A stretch of 64,000 nucleotides of DNA from Hymenopus coronatus (taxonomy: Eukaryota; Arthropoda; Insecta; Mantodea; Hymenopodidae): the NCBI GenBank assembly GCA_030762935.1, contig CM060899.1, positions 16,599,001 through 16,663,000 of the forward strand, in the 5' to 3' direction. The number at the start of each line of letters is the position of its first letter. Positions within the stretch are counted from its first letter, which is position 1. The notes under the pieces are model-generated. The model saw nothing but the letters and a program-made list of their open reading frames with translations, ran no database searches and was not told the origin of the DNA. The translations under genes were made by a program, and so were the position numbers. Shown here piece by piece: positions 22,181 through 33,787 of this stretch.

Positions 22181-22400
22181 ATCTCAGTCATCTTAAATAC
22201 CAGGCCATAAAATCACGCGAACCAATCAGATGTTAGCTTCATCCCAGCTCTTATAAATATCAGTCTCCGTAAGCTCAAACCATCAGTTCACCCTGAAGAC
22301 GAGGAAGATGCACTTCTTCGAAACGTTGGTGTCAAACCAAGTTTTTACCTGGCTAGAAGCCCGAGAAGATTTTGAATTAATTTGTAGTTGTTTATAAAAT
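22181..22400 (+). mobile_element. Candidate Penelope-like terminal repeat with ribozyme-like motif
   Basis: The segment contains TATAAATA (22252-22259), an initiator-like ATCAGTTC about 30 bp downstream, and then the hammerhead-like motif at 22289-22331. It then reads TTTTTACCTGGCTAGAAGCCCGAGAAG. Penelope-like elements have terminal repeats holding minimal hammerhead ribozymes, and the TATA-plus-initiator spacing would suit a promoter there. No Penelope protein was seen next to it, so the assignment rests on the motif. Confidence 0.4.
22289..22331 (+). ncRNA. Hammerhead-ribozyme-like motif
   Basis: Stem I is CACC (22289-22292) with GGTG (22328-22331). The core CTGAAGA (22293-22299) matches CUGANGA. 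After one unpaired C, stem II is GAGGAAG (22301-22307) with CTTCTTC (22313-22319), one G-U pair, around a 5-nt loop. GAAA follows (22320-22323), then CGTT with the palindromic ACGT that serves as the very short stem III in Penelope-type ribozymes. The extra C at the base of stem II, where a G-C pair is usual, is the weak point. An alternative is a widespread 'CTGAAGA..GAAACGTT' repeat motif without activity. Confidence 0.45.
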
Positions 22401-23085
22401 TAAAGGGCTGTCCAATGACTGGGTCCCAAGCTCAGAGAGAGCCCAAGTTATGTATGAATGATATGAAGTAAAGTTCTGTCAAAGAAGTAGGGGCCTATGA
22501 TCCAGTCTTTCCATAAACCATGATGCGACCAGTCCCTTGATCTTTACTACGATAAGCCATTGAAGGTTACTGTAGGGCCAATATTGAAAGTTATGGCATT
22601 GGTTTACTCTGAAAACATAACTTTAAACAAAAACTCTGGGTCAAAAACTAACTGCAGATTTCAAGATGGTGATCAGGATCATCTTCTGACATGTAGTGTA
22701 ACATTTGTAATTTATACTAATGAAATTTGTATTTTCGTAAAAAAAATCCATACTGTGGTTGGAGGAATGCCCACCTCATGTACTGCAGAGTGATTTTTCA
22801 GACCTACTAATATTTTTGCCAAAACCCCTTCCACTATATCTTCTAAAGTGCTCGGACATGCCATACTACCTGTAGACTAGAATTTTGCTATCAGTCTGCC
22901 AACTGTATTTTCCACACTGGATCACATTCAGGATGCCTTGCATTAAATTTACCTGCAACTTGAGTTTGCGAGAATCCTCTTTCACAAAGGAGGATAATTT
23001 CTACCCAGTCCTCAGTGGCCAACATTTTACTGTCCTACAACAAGAAGCACAATTAGTAAAACCTCTATGATGCCAAACTTTTCCT
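22401..23085. other. Intron 1 sequence, nothing recognised
   Basis: Mixed composition. No coding or repeat feature I can support. Confidence 0.3.
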
Positions 23086-23308
23086 CCATGGCCTAGGAGT
23101 AACATGATGAACTCTAATTCCCAAGGTTGTGGATATCAAACCTGGCAGAGGGCAATGCATTTTTTTGACCCTAAAAATCTTAGCATGGTTCCCTTGGCAG
23201 GGAAGTAAAGAGGTAGTCCTGTGTCATAGATTAACGGCACGTAAAAGAACCTTAAGTATGATAAAGAGGCATCTGAGCAAAATTAAGTGGTCTTGCATGG
23301 CCAATATA

Positions 23309-24619
23309 TGAAGGCTGATCAACAAAAACAGGCTGATTTTTTCCTGTAGCTTCCATGATAGTTTCGTATCTAACATAAATATTTGAAAAGAGCGGGTTTT
23401 TATGTATAATATCGGTAGGCAGCAGCACTCTCATATCGGAAGGTTGGTATTAATGCTCTATTTTGTAGACCCTACATGCATTTTGCATACCAGACTGTGG
23501 AGGTGACACGAGAGGAGCAGTACAGTGCAATCAAATTCTGTTTTTGTTTAAACCATACAGCCACCAAAACTTATGAAAAGCTGAAGCAAGCATACAGTGA
23601 AGATGCACTACCTCATGCAACAGTGTTTAGGTAGCTCAAGGACTTCAAACAAGGCCGACTTGTCAGTGTTAAGCAAGGTGGGCCTGGTGTTTCGGCTTCT
23701 GCTGTGACTGAAGCCAACATCAACACAGCTGCTGTGATTGTCCGAGAGGATCAGCATATAACCTTATGTAACCTCAGTGAAGTGTTGAGAATTTCATGTG
23801 GCAGTGGTTTGCAATTATGCACGACCATCTCCATATGACCCGAGTTTGTGCTTGTTGGGTGCCACGTCTGTTGACTCCCAAACAAAAGGCTGTGCGAATG
23901 GAGACAAGCCGCGAGATGCTGCATCTCTTTGCTGATGGAGGGGATGCATTTTTTAAATTGATCATCACTGGTGATGAGTCATGGCTGCATCATTATGATC
24001 CTGATGGAAAACAAGCCAGCACAGTGTGGAAATTCCCGGGTTCTCCAACACCAAAAATGGCAAAAGTTGTTCCATCTGCAGGGAAAGTGATGGTGGTCAC
24101 ATTTTTTGACTGTAATGGAATAATTTACCAGCGTACAGTTCCCCCTCATACTACTGTTACAGCAGCATACTACACGTCAGTATTGGCTACACTAAGGAAA
24201 CACATTGCAAAGAAATGACCAGAGCTTTCTCGGACTGGGTGGCGACTTCATCATGACAATGCTGGCCTCACGTCGCAAATCAAGTCATGTAGTTTCTGGC
24301 TCGATTCAACATTACCTGTGTACCACATCCACCTTATACCCCCGATCTTGCACCCTGTGACTTTTTTTATTCCCATCATTAAAGGCAAAGATTAGGTGTG
24401 TTCGATTTGAGAACTCTGAAGCAGTGCTCAAGAAAAGTGAGGCGATTCTCAAGGACCTGACAAAGAATGGTCTGCAGCACGTGTTTAAGGACTGACAGAG
24501 ATGCTATGAAAAGTGCATTGAAGTAGGAGGGGACTATTTTAAAAAAGATCATGTAAGCATTGAATTGGGGTAATAAACATCTGTGAAAAAAAATCAGTCT
24601 CAGTCTTTGTTGAGCCTTT
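23309..24619 (+). mobile_element. mariner-like element C, full length, nested in a SINE
   Basis: The ends are imperfect inverted repeats: the left begins AAGGCTGATCAACAAAAACA and the right, in reverse complement, AAAGGCTCAACAAAGACTGA. Both continue into GGCTGATTTTTT or GACTGATTTTTT. Length is about 1,311 bp, normal for mariner. The TA duplication is not clean any more. Confidence 0.85.
23476..24570 (+). pseudogene. mariner transposase C, frameshifted
   Basis: The N-terminal helix-turn-helix half reads MHFAYQTVEVTREEQYSAIK..TATKTYEKLKQAYSEDALPH, followed by a stop, then ..VSASAVTEANINTAAVIVREDQHITL. After a frame change at about 23800 come RLLTPKQKAVRMETSREML and the first catalytic block, IITGDESWLHHYDPDGK (Asp kept). 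Next are KVMVVTFFDCNGIIYQ, a stop at 24216, the second catalytic block LHHDNA, and a shifted third block readable as PDLAPCDFF. It is nearly full length, but at least three lesions prevent translation. Confidence 0.85.
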
Positions 24620-24659
24620 GTTGGATGCTGAGAAGCACAGCAGTTAAGGCTGGTTCACA

Positions 24660-25453
24660 ATAACCCGAGAATGGTAACCAAACAAAACTGAGAATGGGAA
24701 GCCATACAGGGCATAAGATTTTAGTTCAGAATAGCCTGATAATGAAAAATGGGAAAACATTTATTTATTCTCATTATTGGGCACAGCATATTAAATGCAA
24801 ATTGTGCATTATTAGATTCTTCTTAAGTGAAACAGACACTAGGGTTCACTTAGTCACAATCTTTAAATTATAATGTTGGCTAACCCACATTATGTTAGCT
24901 GAATTGGAGGCAGATAAAAAATATCATTGGTCAGTTAAAAATAAGTGAGGTTGCAATGCTTAAAATTGACCAGGAAAAGAAGAATAAATGCCCCCACCTT
25001 GGTTATGTGCTACATCCCACATAGATCTGGGAAATTATGGAAAATCTGCTATGCGATTCTATAACAATTCTGGGAGTTATGGGTGCACGCTTTAAGTAAT
25101 AATGCTTTACTTCAAGAATCACTAATAGAAGTTCTCTGGTGTTTGCTTTAATTTGGAAGTGTTTTTAAAATAGATTTCTTTGTAGCTTTTTTAGTAGTTT
25201 TTCCAAGTACAGATTTTTAAAATAATTAGTTTAAATTCAAAAAACTTAAATTACTGACCCAGAATCAAATAAATTACTTTCATGGAAGAATGCTATTGTT
25301 CAGTATTTAATGCTTTTTATGTGAAGCAATTTCTTGTTTGTGGATTATTAAAAACCTATCTCCATATTTGTTTATGCTTTTTTTGTTTTCTTTCCTTTGA
25401 TGATAGCCTCAAGGTACAATCATGTGACTTACATGTGAATTATTCTGTTATAG
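24660..25453. other. End of intron 1
   Basis: AT-rich sequence ending in the acceptor TTCTGTTATAG (25443-25453). No other feature recognised. Confidence 0.4.
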
Positions 25454-25494
25454 GACGGAACAAATGAAGACATTTATGACCCAAATTCACCAAG
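25454..25494 (+). CDS. C2H2 zinc-finger protein, coding exon 2 (micro-exon)
   Basis: This 41-nt exon lies between ..TTATAG and GTATGT. It continues the frame from exon 1 in phase 0, encoding DGTNEDIYDPNSP plus the first two bases (AG) of the next codon. The acidic, proline- and serine-containing peptide extends the N-terminal tail. The exon is supported by consensus splice sites, by frame continuity on both sides, and by being the only such candidate in the 17 kb between exons 1 and 3 that I noticed. Skipping it would break the frame into the fingers. Confidence 0.75.
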
Positions 25495-25879
25495 GTATGT
25501 TTCATTAATTTTTTCTTCTAACTTTCAGTTCCTTTTAAATTTTCCCCATACTGCGGCTTAGTGTTTGGTATGGAAACATTTCCCATAATTAATCAGCAGG
25601 AGAGAATTGCCATATCATTTTGAATCATTCTTGTCACATTCTTCTTGAGTGTTAAATGTGGACTAGCAATGTACGATGGTGACTCCAGATTGAAGTTGAG
25701 ATAGTAACACCAACAATGTGGATTGTTAACACACCATGTGTGTTTCTATATAGCATGTGTTGCTATGCCATTTGCTGTGATGGATCTCAAGTGAGAATAT
25801 TTCTGTGCTATGATTTTCTATGTCTTTAAATTTGGTATAGGTGAGAGAGAATGACTTGAAAGACATCATCTGGGAATTT

Positions 25880-26782
25880 TGCTGTTTACAATCCAACATT
25901 TATTGATGGTTTGCAGAATTTAGAACAGGAAGGGATTACCTCAAAGATGAAGACTATGCAGGATGGCCAGCTACAGCAACAATGGATGAAAATATGGTGA
26001 AAGAGAATGCATATTGTTGGAAGATCATTGTATATATGGTTAGATTCAAGAAGCCGCAAATATTGGATCAGCAGCAGAGTAAACACAATTCTGAAAGAAA
26101 AGTTTGATGCCAGGAAGCTCTGCAGTCCATGGATTGTCCACCAACTCACAAATGAGCAAGAACAAGCACATGTGTGATGGTGCTAGGAAATGATTGAAAA
26201 TTCAGTGGAGGAAAATAAAAAAAAAATTTAACACTGTAACAGGTGATGAAAGTTGGATTCAGTAGTATAATCCAGTCATCAGTCTGGGTTTTCTAGGAGC
26301 AAATCCCTGGATAAAAGTGAAGCAAACAAGAAGTGTTGGCAAGAAGAGGATCTGTTCCTTCTTCTAAGCAAGTGGCCACATTGTGATGATAATGCCTGAA
26401 GGACAAAAGACTGCTACTGAAAGATGATACACCACAAATTGTCTACCACAAGTGCTCAATGAACTGAGAAAAAGGTATCCTCAAGATGGGTCTGCTTGGA
26501 ATATGGTTGTATCATGACAATGCCCCTCCCCAAACTGCACAAAAAATAACCCAATTTATTAGTCAGATATTTGCCTCAACATCCCTACAGTCAAGATGTG
26601 ACCTCATGCAACTTTTTTCTATTTGCTAAAGTGAAAGAAAAAATTTGAGGTGAATGGTGTCATCTGAAGCCACAGTAGCAATGGAGTACAGAATGCAATG
26701 GAGAACATTTTGATGGAACACTCAGATCTAAATTTTTAGTATCTTATTGGCATTCATTCTCAAAACTTATGGAGTGGCCCTT
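25880..26782 (+). pseudogene. mariner transposase D, heavily decayed
   Basis: Recognisable blocks are NTVTGDESWIQ-YNP (first catalytic block, with a stop at the position of a hydrophobic residue), an H-D-N-A block in CATGACAATGCCCCT near 26515 (second catalytic Asp), and a decayed third block near 26590-26620. The HTH part (25890-26150) has several stops. Terminal repeats were not found. The tandem array begins immediately after it. It lies in intron 2. Confidence 0.65.
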
Positions 26783-27303
26783 GTATCAATGACTGTGCCC
26801 TACACCCTAATATATTCAATATGGAATTGAGTAAAAACATTGTAGAACAATTCTTTGATAAAATTGTATCATTGGCTTTCATTATACACATTATCATATT
26901 CCCTGCTAGTGTTGGACATGGGACTGCTCTCTGTACATAAGGAACATAATGCAATTCTTTGTTCAAGTTATATCAGTTGAATACATTTACATATTCCCTG
27001 TTAGTATTAGAAATGGAACTGTTCTCTGAACATAAAGAATGGAACTCAGTTGGTTGATCAAGCTGATAGTTTAAGTAACTATCTTCAGATGTGATGTCAT
27101 TTTCCATGTTACTGTTTAAAATGGAACTGTTCTCTGAACATGAGTGTAACACAGTTCTTGATCATGTTGTATCAGGGACTCTCTCCAGACACTTTATTTA
27201 TGAGTTTCAGATATTAGGTCTGTGTTAGATTTGAACTCTTCTCTGAACATAAAAATAGCACAGTTGTTTCAATGGTTATCCCTAGACACATTCTCATTAT
27301 CTG
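26783..27303 (+). repeat. Diverged tandem array, part 1 (units of about 90-108 bp)
   Basis: About five units share the order 'acacagTTCTTTGATcaaGTTGTATcag..CAGACAcattTCATATTCCCTGTTAGTGTTAgaTaTGGAACTgtTCTCTGAACAT'. Successive TCATATTCCCTG-like anchors occur near 26893, 26990, 27097, 27205 and 27292. Units differ by many substitutions and small indels. The array ends abruptly at 27303. Confidence 0.8.
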
Positions 27304-27734
27304 TTAGTAAGAAAGTAATTTATTCGCCATATACATTTTTACAATTTTTGAATTCGTCAAAGATAACATGTATTTATCTTGTAAGGTAATAAGCTTACTG
27401 TTAGCAATAAACAGTATTTACAGATGATTCCATAATTACTTACAAATAACATTTCACCAAATTTTATCATTAAACTTACTTACTTTACAGCTATACACAT
27501 ATAAAAATATAATTAATTTATAGTTCCTTTATAAAATAATATTTCTGCTGCAGTAGGATAGTTTTAATTTTATTCCTAAATTGGTGAGCACTACAATCAT
27601 TAAGTCCCCATATAGTTTGATGCCTCTATGAATTTTAAATATTTTGAGATTCTCTGAGTGGAAAGATCAATATGTTGTGTTGCTCTTGTAAAATGATCGT
27701 GATATTCACTATTGATCCTAAACTTTACTCTATT
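27304..27734. other. AT-rich insert within the tandem array
   Basis: Unrelated to the array unit. Together with the following SINE it separates the two array parts. No family recognised. Confidence 0.35.
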
Positions 27735-28049
27735 ATCCTGTATGAAAAAATGTAAATTTTATTATTTACGGACGCTCTTTAACTCCTGTGGTTCCCAGCG
27801 TCCCAATCTAAACTGGGCATGAAAATCTGCTTAATTTTGCTCAGAGGCCTCTCTATCAGGCTTGAGGTTCTTTTACTTGCTGTAAATCTATGACATGGGA
27901 CCAACAGCTTTACTTCCCTTCTGAAGGAAGCCATGCTAAGGATTTTTACGCCCGAAAAAATCCATCATCCGTCGGGTTTGAACCCACAACCTTAGGTATA
28001 TGAACTTAAGCATGGTAATCATTACACCACAGAGGGAGACATCCTGTAT
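27735..28049 (-). mobile_element. SINE-1 copy, inverted, 9-bp duplication
   Basis: ATCCTGTAT occurs at 27735-27743 and 28041-28049. Between them is an inverted SINE-1: 3' end TTATTTACGGACGCTCTTTAA, the middle ..CTTCCCTTCTGAAGGAAGCC.., then B-box complement GGGTTTGAACCC and A-box complement GGTAATCATTACACCA. Confidence 0.85.
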
Positions 28050-28189
28050 TAAGCAAACAGTCTCCAATACATATATATAAAAGGCAGAGGAAGAATATTT
28101 AATTTATTGAAAAGTGGCTATGTTGTGGTAAGTTCATCATACTCGTATAATCTTTTACTCAACTATTGTTTGAACAAAAAAAGCTACAA

Positions 28190-29045
28190 ATCAGTTCTTT
28201 GGTCAAGATGTATAGTTGATTATCTCCTGACCATTATTCCGTGTTACTGTTAGATATACAACTGTTCTCTGTACATGAGGTTTAATGCATCTTTTTAATT
28301 CAAGCTGTTTTGATGATTATCTTCAGACACATTGTCATATTCCCCATTAATGTTAAATGTGGAACTGTTTGTGGTATGTAAAGAATGTAACACAGTTTTT
28401 TGATCAAGTTGTATCAGCAACTATGCCAAGGCACAAAGATATATTTGCTGTTAATTATATTAACTATTATCGGTACTTAAGGAGAGTAACACAGTTCTTT
28501 GATCAAGTTGTATAAGTGATATCCCCAGGCATTTCACCATAGTCTCTGTTAGTGTAAGGAATGAAACCATGGTCTGAACATAGGAGTGTAACCTAGGTCT
28601 TTGATCATTGACTGCCCCCAGACTTATTTTCATATTATCTTTTAGTGTTAAATATAGAATTGCTCTCTGATGGTTCTTTATGAAGCTTCATTGGCCATCC
28701 CCAGACACATTGTCCTATTGCTCGTTAAGTGTTAGCTACGGAACTGTAGTCCAAAAATAGGAGTATAACACAGTTCTTTGATCACTGACTATCCTCAGAC
28801 ACAGTCCTTTTAGCTGTTAGTGTTGGATATGAAACTGGTCTCTGAACAAAAGGATTTTAACACAGTTTTCTGACAAGTTGTATAAACTACCACCTACATC
28901 AAATTGTTCTATTTACTGGTCATTTTAGATGTATCAACTGGACTCTGAACATGAGTGTAAGAGACAGTTCTGTGGACAATTCTTTGACCAAGTTGATAAG
29001 TGACTAACTTCATTCATATTTCCTGCTACTGCTAGATATGAATGT
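28190..29045 (+). repeat. Diverged tandem array, part 2 (about nine units)
   Basis: It has the same unit as 26783-27303. Anchors occur near 28242, 28336, 28437, 28537, 28630, 28710, 28806, 28905 and 29010, giving periods of about 80-108 bp. No unit encodes a conserved peptide. Confidence 0.8.
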
Positions 29046-29945
29046 TTCCAACTTATAATTCACAAGTGGCATACAAAATCTTAATGAACAACAATCAGCT
29101 TTCACTAAGAAGACAATTAAGTTTAAATAAGTTTTAATTCTACATTAACTCTGGAGTGTGTGGTACACTAAGCCATTTGTTTCATCCTCTTAAAACATGC
29201 CAAATACTGTGTTTCAATGTTGGCACATAGCAAACAACTTTCTAAAGATTTCACTATAGCTGCAGCCTTTTGTATTCCTCTTGTACATAAAAACAATGGT
29301 GTGTTTTCATGCAGTAGTTTGTTGGAACACAAGGCAAGCGTCAGATTTTATGTTTGACTCAGAGCTCTTTATGTATGCTTTATATGTGATGTTAATGCTA
29401 GATTGATGTTTCTGCTTACGTCCTTGAAAATTGTACACTCTTACTGTAAAGTTTGTACATTTTCTGTTGTGTTCTTTCTGTTTTAACATTTTTATATCTG
29501 TGTCAAACTAACAATTCCTTGAATTAGTTGAATATAATATGTTGTACACTTTCATAAGGTATTTCTACTGCCATATTTACATCATAAGTATTTTTAAACT
29601 CTTCCCAATTAGTGTGTGCAATAAATTATAAAAGAAAGAAAATTGGCTTACTTAAAATTATAAACTTAATGAGTAGTATCATTAAAGTTTGTTATTCTTT
29701 TCTTAGTATTATCATTGTTAAGTAATAGCAATGGATGGTGACCCATCTTAATGGGACTCAAGTGGTATGTAGTGATTGCCCAGGCAGCCGAAGCACTTCA
29801 CATAATGATTTTCAAGAAAACATTGTAAAGTAAAAATGTGATTTCTCTTCATAAAAGGAGAATTGGTATTTGTAACAAATTAAATTAATTATTGTTAAGA
29901 AAACATAATAAATATGAACAGCCAATACCTTGTTTAAAATAATAA
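29046..29945. other. Intron 2 sequence, nothing recognised
   Basis: AT-rich. No coding or repeat signal supported. Confidence 0.3.
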
Positions 29946-29949
29946 ACTT

Positions 29950-30543
29950 CTAACTATGACACAAATTGCAGAAAGATCAGCAGAATAAAAACTCCAACCT
30001 TCGATCCTGAGATAAGAATTTGGCAACTATCTCCTCAAAGAACTGCTCCTTTTTTTCTGATGTTTTGTAACAAGCACACTTCAGATGTACAATCTCTCTT
30101 CTCCAGTAGAATTTCGAGAGTAACTTTTGATACTCTTCAGCTTTGAAAATGGTCTCTCTACCGAAGAAGTACTCACTGGAACTGTACACAGTAATGTTAC
30201 TAACAAATTAATCTGTTGAAAATGTTTTTTTAGAGTTGAATTAGTGCTGAAAAGTTTTGCAAGCTGATTCATGGTTTTATTTTCAAATTATTCACTACTG
30301 GACACTACAATCAGCTCATTTTTCACCTGAATGACATCTAAAAATGTTCTATGAGTAGCTAAGAAACTTAGAAAGCAGTTCTTAGGGAATTCTTTAGTAT
30401 ATTGCTCATAGTTTTCATTTGCCAGTAAATTAAACATCTCAGTTTAATATAATCTTGAAACCTCTTTCCACGTGGTTAGTAATGTTGTTAAAAATTCACA
30501 GTAAATGTATTTATATTTTCCCGTTCTTTGAAGGTTACTATTT

Positions 30544-30580
<37 letters not shown>

Positions 30581-31930
30581 TGTGTGTGTTTCTTGAAAAA
30601 TCATGCAATGCAGCTATAGGATTACAAGATTCTTAAATTTTCCACTGACAGCACAGAATATTACTTGTTTGATTCTGGATGATGTTATACAGTACATATG
30701 TGAAGGAAAATATTTTGTTGAATGTGTTAAGAAGGAAAACAAATTTGAAATCTTCCACAAATGATATATATCCTTCAATTGGTGCTAAAATGTCTGACCC
30801 TACCTATGCAATGTGTCCTAGCATTGCACAAAATACATCACACATTTGAGTTCTCTTGCTGTACTCTGTATTTTCTAATCTGGAAGAATAAGAAATTTTC
30901 TATTGTGTTGGACACACACATGGAAGTTGATGCTGCAAAAATTACTCCAACTCCATAAGGGTGGTAAAAATATCTTGCATTCAGGTATTTGGCAAGTACT
31001 TTAAGACAAACCAGGTTTAGTATGGACATAACAATGAACTAATAAGCTTATGGATGCATAATTGAACTCTATTTAAATTTCTGTCCATTGTTGCTGCACA
31101 GTCAAAAGTGTGTGCAATCAATTTCTTATATAATCTGAATTTTGAAAGGAGGTCCAGATAAGTTCTCAATAGCTTGGACATGTTGGTCACTCTTTTATCA
31201 CAGAATCTTTCTTTGATCTCTCCAACACATACATAATGCAGAACTATAGAAAACTGTGCTTTATTTGCCACATCAATGCTTTCATCAACCACAATTGCCA
31301 CAAAAGGAACATTCACTGTTTCTTATTTTTAGCTGATAAAATGGCTGAACTAACTGGATTAGATCATTTTGAATACGATTGGAGAGTTCTTTAAAAACAT
31401 TTGAAGTTTCTAATTGCTCTGCTAAAAGAGGATCAAGTTGTGCAGCGGACTTTAACAATTCAATATAATTATCTCAATTAACAGAATTTTCTGTTTCATC
31501 ACATCCTTGGAAAAGACTAACTCTTGCTTTCCTTAAAAACTCACTGCATTAATAATTCTTTTAAGAATTTCCCTGTTTCGCTTTATCTTCTGATTGTGTA
31601 CAGAAATTTCAATTTTTAACTGGTGATCAGGGTGCGGTATTTATTCTACTGTTTTCAGAACCAGCTATATTTACAGAAGATCGTAGATGATTGTCAGACA
31701 ATCCGTGCTTGGCTATAGACTTTAAAATCCCAAATGTATGTATCCAGTTTTTGTCCAACTAGTATTTCTATCATTGCCAAATAACAGGTAGTACCAGCAA
31801 AACAATGCAATTAGTTCAGCACTTACTAGCTAACCCTCACATTTACCATGTCTATTTGACTGAAAATATCTGGTGCATTTATTTATATGTTGAACCAAAT
31901 TTGGTAGTTCTGGTGGTGGTCTTCCATTTT
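29950..31930 (-). pseudogene. ZMYM1-like / hAT-type transposase remnant
   Basis: Blocks are in order on the - strand. Near 31810-31680 is a TTF-type zinc-finger tail (..SWTKTGYIHLGI..). At 31316-31017, VAIVVDESIDVANKAQFSIV..EIKERFCDK..FDCAATM matches the DUF4371/RNase-H-like core ('..I.DETtDIsnkEQfs..lRYv..g.i.ErF'). At 30272-29980, INLLVTLLCTVPVSTSSVE and RPFSKLKSIKSYSRN are the hAT dimerisation motif. Stops and shifts lie between blocks, and the (GA)n run at 30543 interrupts it. The start and terminal repeats were not located. It lies antisense in intron 2. Confidence 0.75.
30543..30588. repeat. (GA)n/(TG)n microsatellite
   Basis: A mostly GA run followed by TGTGTGTG, inside the ZMYM1-like remnant. 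Confidence 0.9.
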
Positions 31931-33431
31931 AATTATTCGTAATTTGTCTCAGAATTTATGTATAGAAAATGGGTAGCATAGAAGCTCTTTTATCATACAT
32001 ATAGGCTGAGACAGTGTTGTATAATAACTATACTGTTCAAACACTTTTGTTTTTTATTTCCACAAACTATAAAATTCAAACTGAGTTACATGCCATTGTT
32101 ATAAATTCACCTAACATAGGCTATTTCAGCACCTTGCAACCTTAAGAGAAACTGACTGAATATTCAAAGCTTATTGCATAACTAATTTGAGTCAAATAGC
32201 AAGGATTCAAAGGTTGCTTCATAAGCAGCATTATGGATGCCTATATCTCTTGGAAGCCTTCAGATGCGTGTGCATCCTCTCTTGCTGGTGTGTTGAATCA
32301 GTGAATATTTTGCATTGGTTCAAGTGCAACTAATGTATACTTGTGAGTAGTAGCCCAGTACTAATGTACACACTTAAGTTTCAGGAGTTCAGCAGTATAC
32401 TGCTGGTAAGTGTAACCATGATGCAGTGAAAGTTGTTAATGCTGTATGTTTTAAACAAATTTTAATGTGGGTGCCTATAGCCTTTATCAGGTTATTACTT
32501 AGTAGTTTAGGAATAAATGTTTACTGAAGCAATGCTTCAATTGCTTCTTCTGAGTGCATACCACTGTTGTAACTAATCTCCCTTTCTACCTGAAGATCCA
32601 AAACATGTGTTATGATTAAATCCAAGAAATGTGCAATTTTTTATTAACCTTACTTAAAGAAGAAAGATTATGGAGTGTCAAAGCTAATGCATTGATTGTA
32701 AATACCCCAGAAAAGTTTATATACAATTTGTAATAAGATGAAGGTTAAGGCTGCCTGCAAAAAAATAATATTACTACTAAATATATTGTGAGGTAAAAAA
32801 TATTAATAGAAACTACTGTAACAACCAACACATGAATTAAATGGAAAATAAGCTGTTGTTACACAATGTCTTATTTAGATTTATTAACTTTTAAATTCAA
32901 TTGAAGCACAACTTCAGTTCAACTGGAAGCACAAATTTTCAAATTTAGGGCAAACAAAATTAATTTAAACTAAATGTAAATCACTTTTTGTATCTTTGTT
33001 TGTTTTTTTATTGCAATTAATACTGCACTACACCTTTTCCATGATGGTTGGTGTTTTAGGGCATTCAACTGCTAAGGTCATGAGCACCCTCTGTCATGTC
33101 TATACATCACTATAAAGCCAAGTCTTTGAGAATAATAATATAAAAACTTTGAAACAATATATTTTGTATACTGATTTTTGTGTTATGTTAATCCCCCTTA
33201 AATGTAAAATAAGTGGGTTCACATTCATTTCCTTATGGACCTACACTAAGCTTAGTGCCCTCATTTCTATAATAATTTGGCTCTCATTAAGCTGACTATA
33301 AAATGGGGGCTATTAACACCTTCTGAGGCCAAATTTCAACTTGATTTATTTCCTGAAATTCATTTTCAGAAAGGGAAATCAGAGATGAAATACATGCAAA
33401 CTCTTAAGGTTGTGCTTCCAGATGAATCCAA
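31931..33431. other. Intron 2 sequence, nothing recognised
   Basis: AT-rich. No feature supported. Confidence 0.3.
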
Positions 33432-33709
33432 GATATAAATGTAAAATAAATGGAATATTATTTATGGATGCTCTGAAACTGCTGTGGTTCTTAGCACCCA
33501 TTCTATTTTGGGCATGAAAGACCACTTAATTTTACTCACAGGGCTGTTTATCAGGTTTGAGATTCTTTTATGGACTGTAAATCTAAGACATGGGACCAAT
33601 GGCTTTATTTTCCTTATGAAGGAAGCTATGCTGAGGGTTTTTACACTTGATCATTGCCCTCTGCTGTTTGAACCAGCAACTTTATAAACCAGGGGCTAGA
33701 CATAAATGT
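33432..33709 (-). mobile_element. SINE-1 copy, inverted, 5'-truncated
   Basis: Flanks GATATAAATGT (33432-33442) and GACATAAATGT (33699-33709) are a duplication with one difference. The inverted copy contains the 3' end, the middle and the B-box complement (GTTTGAACCAGCAAC), then stops before the A box. Confidence 0.75.
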
Positions 33710-33716
33710 GGCCTTT

Positions 33717-33785
33717 CTTTTTTTCTTTTTTTTTTTGTTAGCGTTTAACATTTGCTTTTACTACATATGGCATCACAGACAATAG
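33717..33785 (-). mobile_element. SINE-3 3' fragment, inverted
   Basis: A T-rich run is followed by GTTAGCGTTTAACATTTGCTTTTACTACATATGGCATCACAGACAATAG. This matches the reverse complement of the SINE-3 3' end (..GGTGCCACAAGTAGTAAAACCGGGCGTTAAACACTACC). The next SINE-1 begins directly after it. Confidence 0.7.
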
Positions 33786-33787
33786 TT

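Larger units (their letters stand above)
23086..24655 (+). mobile_element. SINE-1 copy split by a mariner insertion
   Basis: The 5' part, 23086-23308, runs from a decayed tRNA-like head (GGTTGTGGATATCAAACCTGGCAG) to GTGGTCTTGCATGGCCAATAT. The 3' part resumes at about 24620 with TTGGATGCTGAGAAGCACAGCAGTTAAGG, which in intact copies directly follows (..CCCAATTTAGAATGGGACGCTGAGAACCAC..). The break is exactly where mariner C begins and ends, so the SINE predates the mariner. Confidence 0.85.

Noticed and set aside
26783..29045. CRISPR-like array
   Set aside because: Units are contiguous and diverged along their whole length, with no identical short repeats alternating with unique spacers, and the sequence is eukaryotic.
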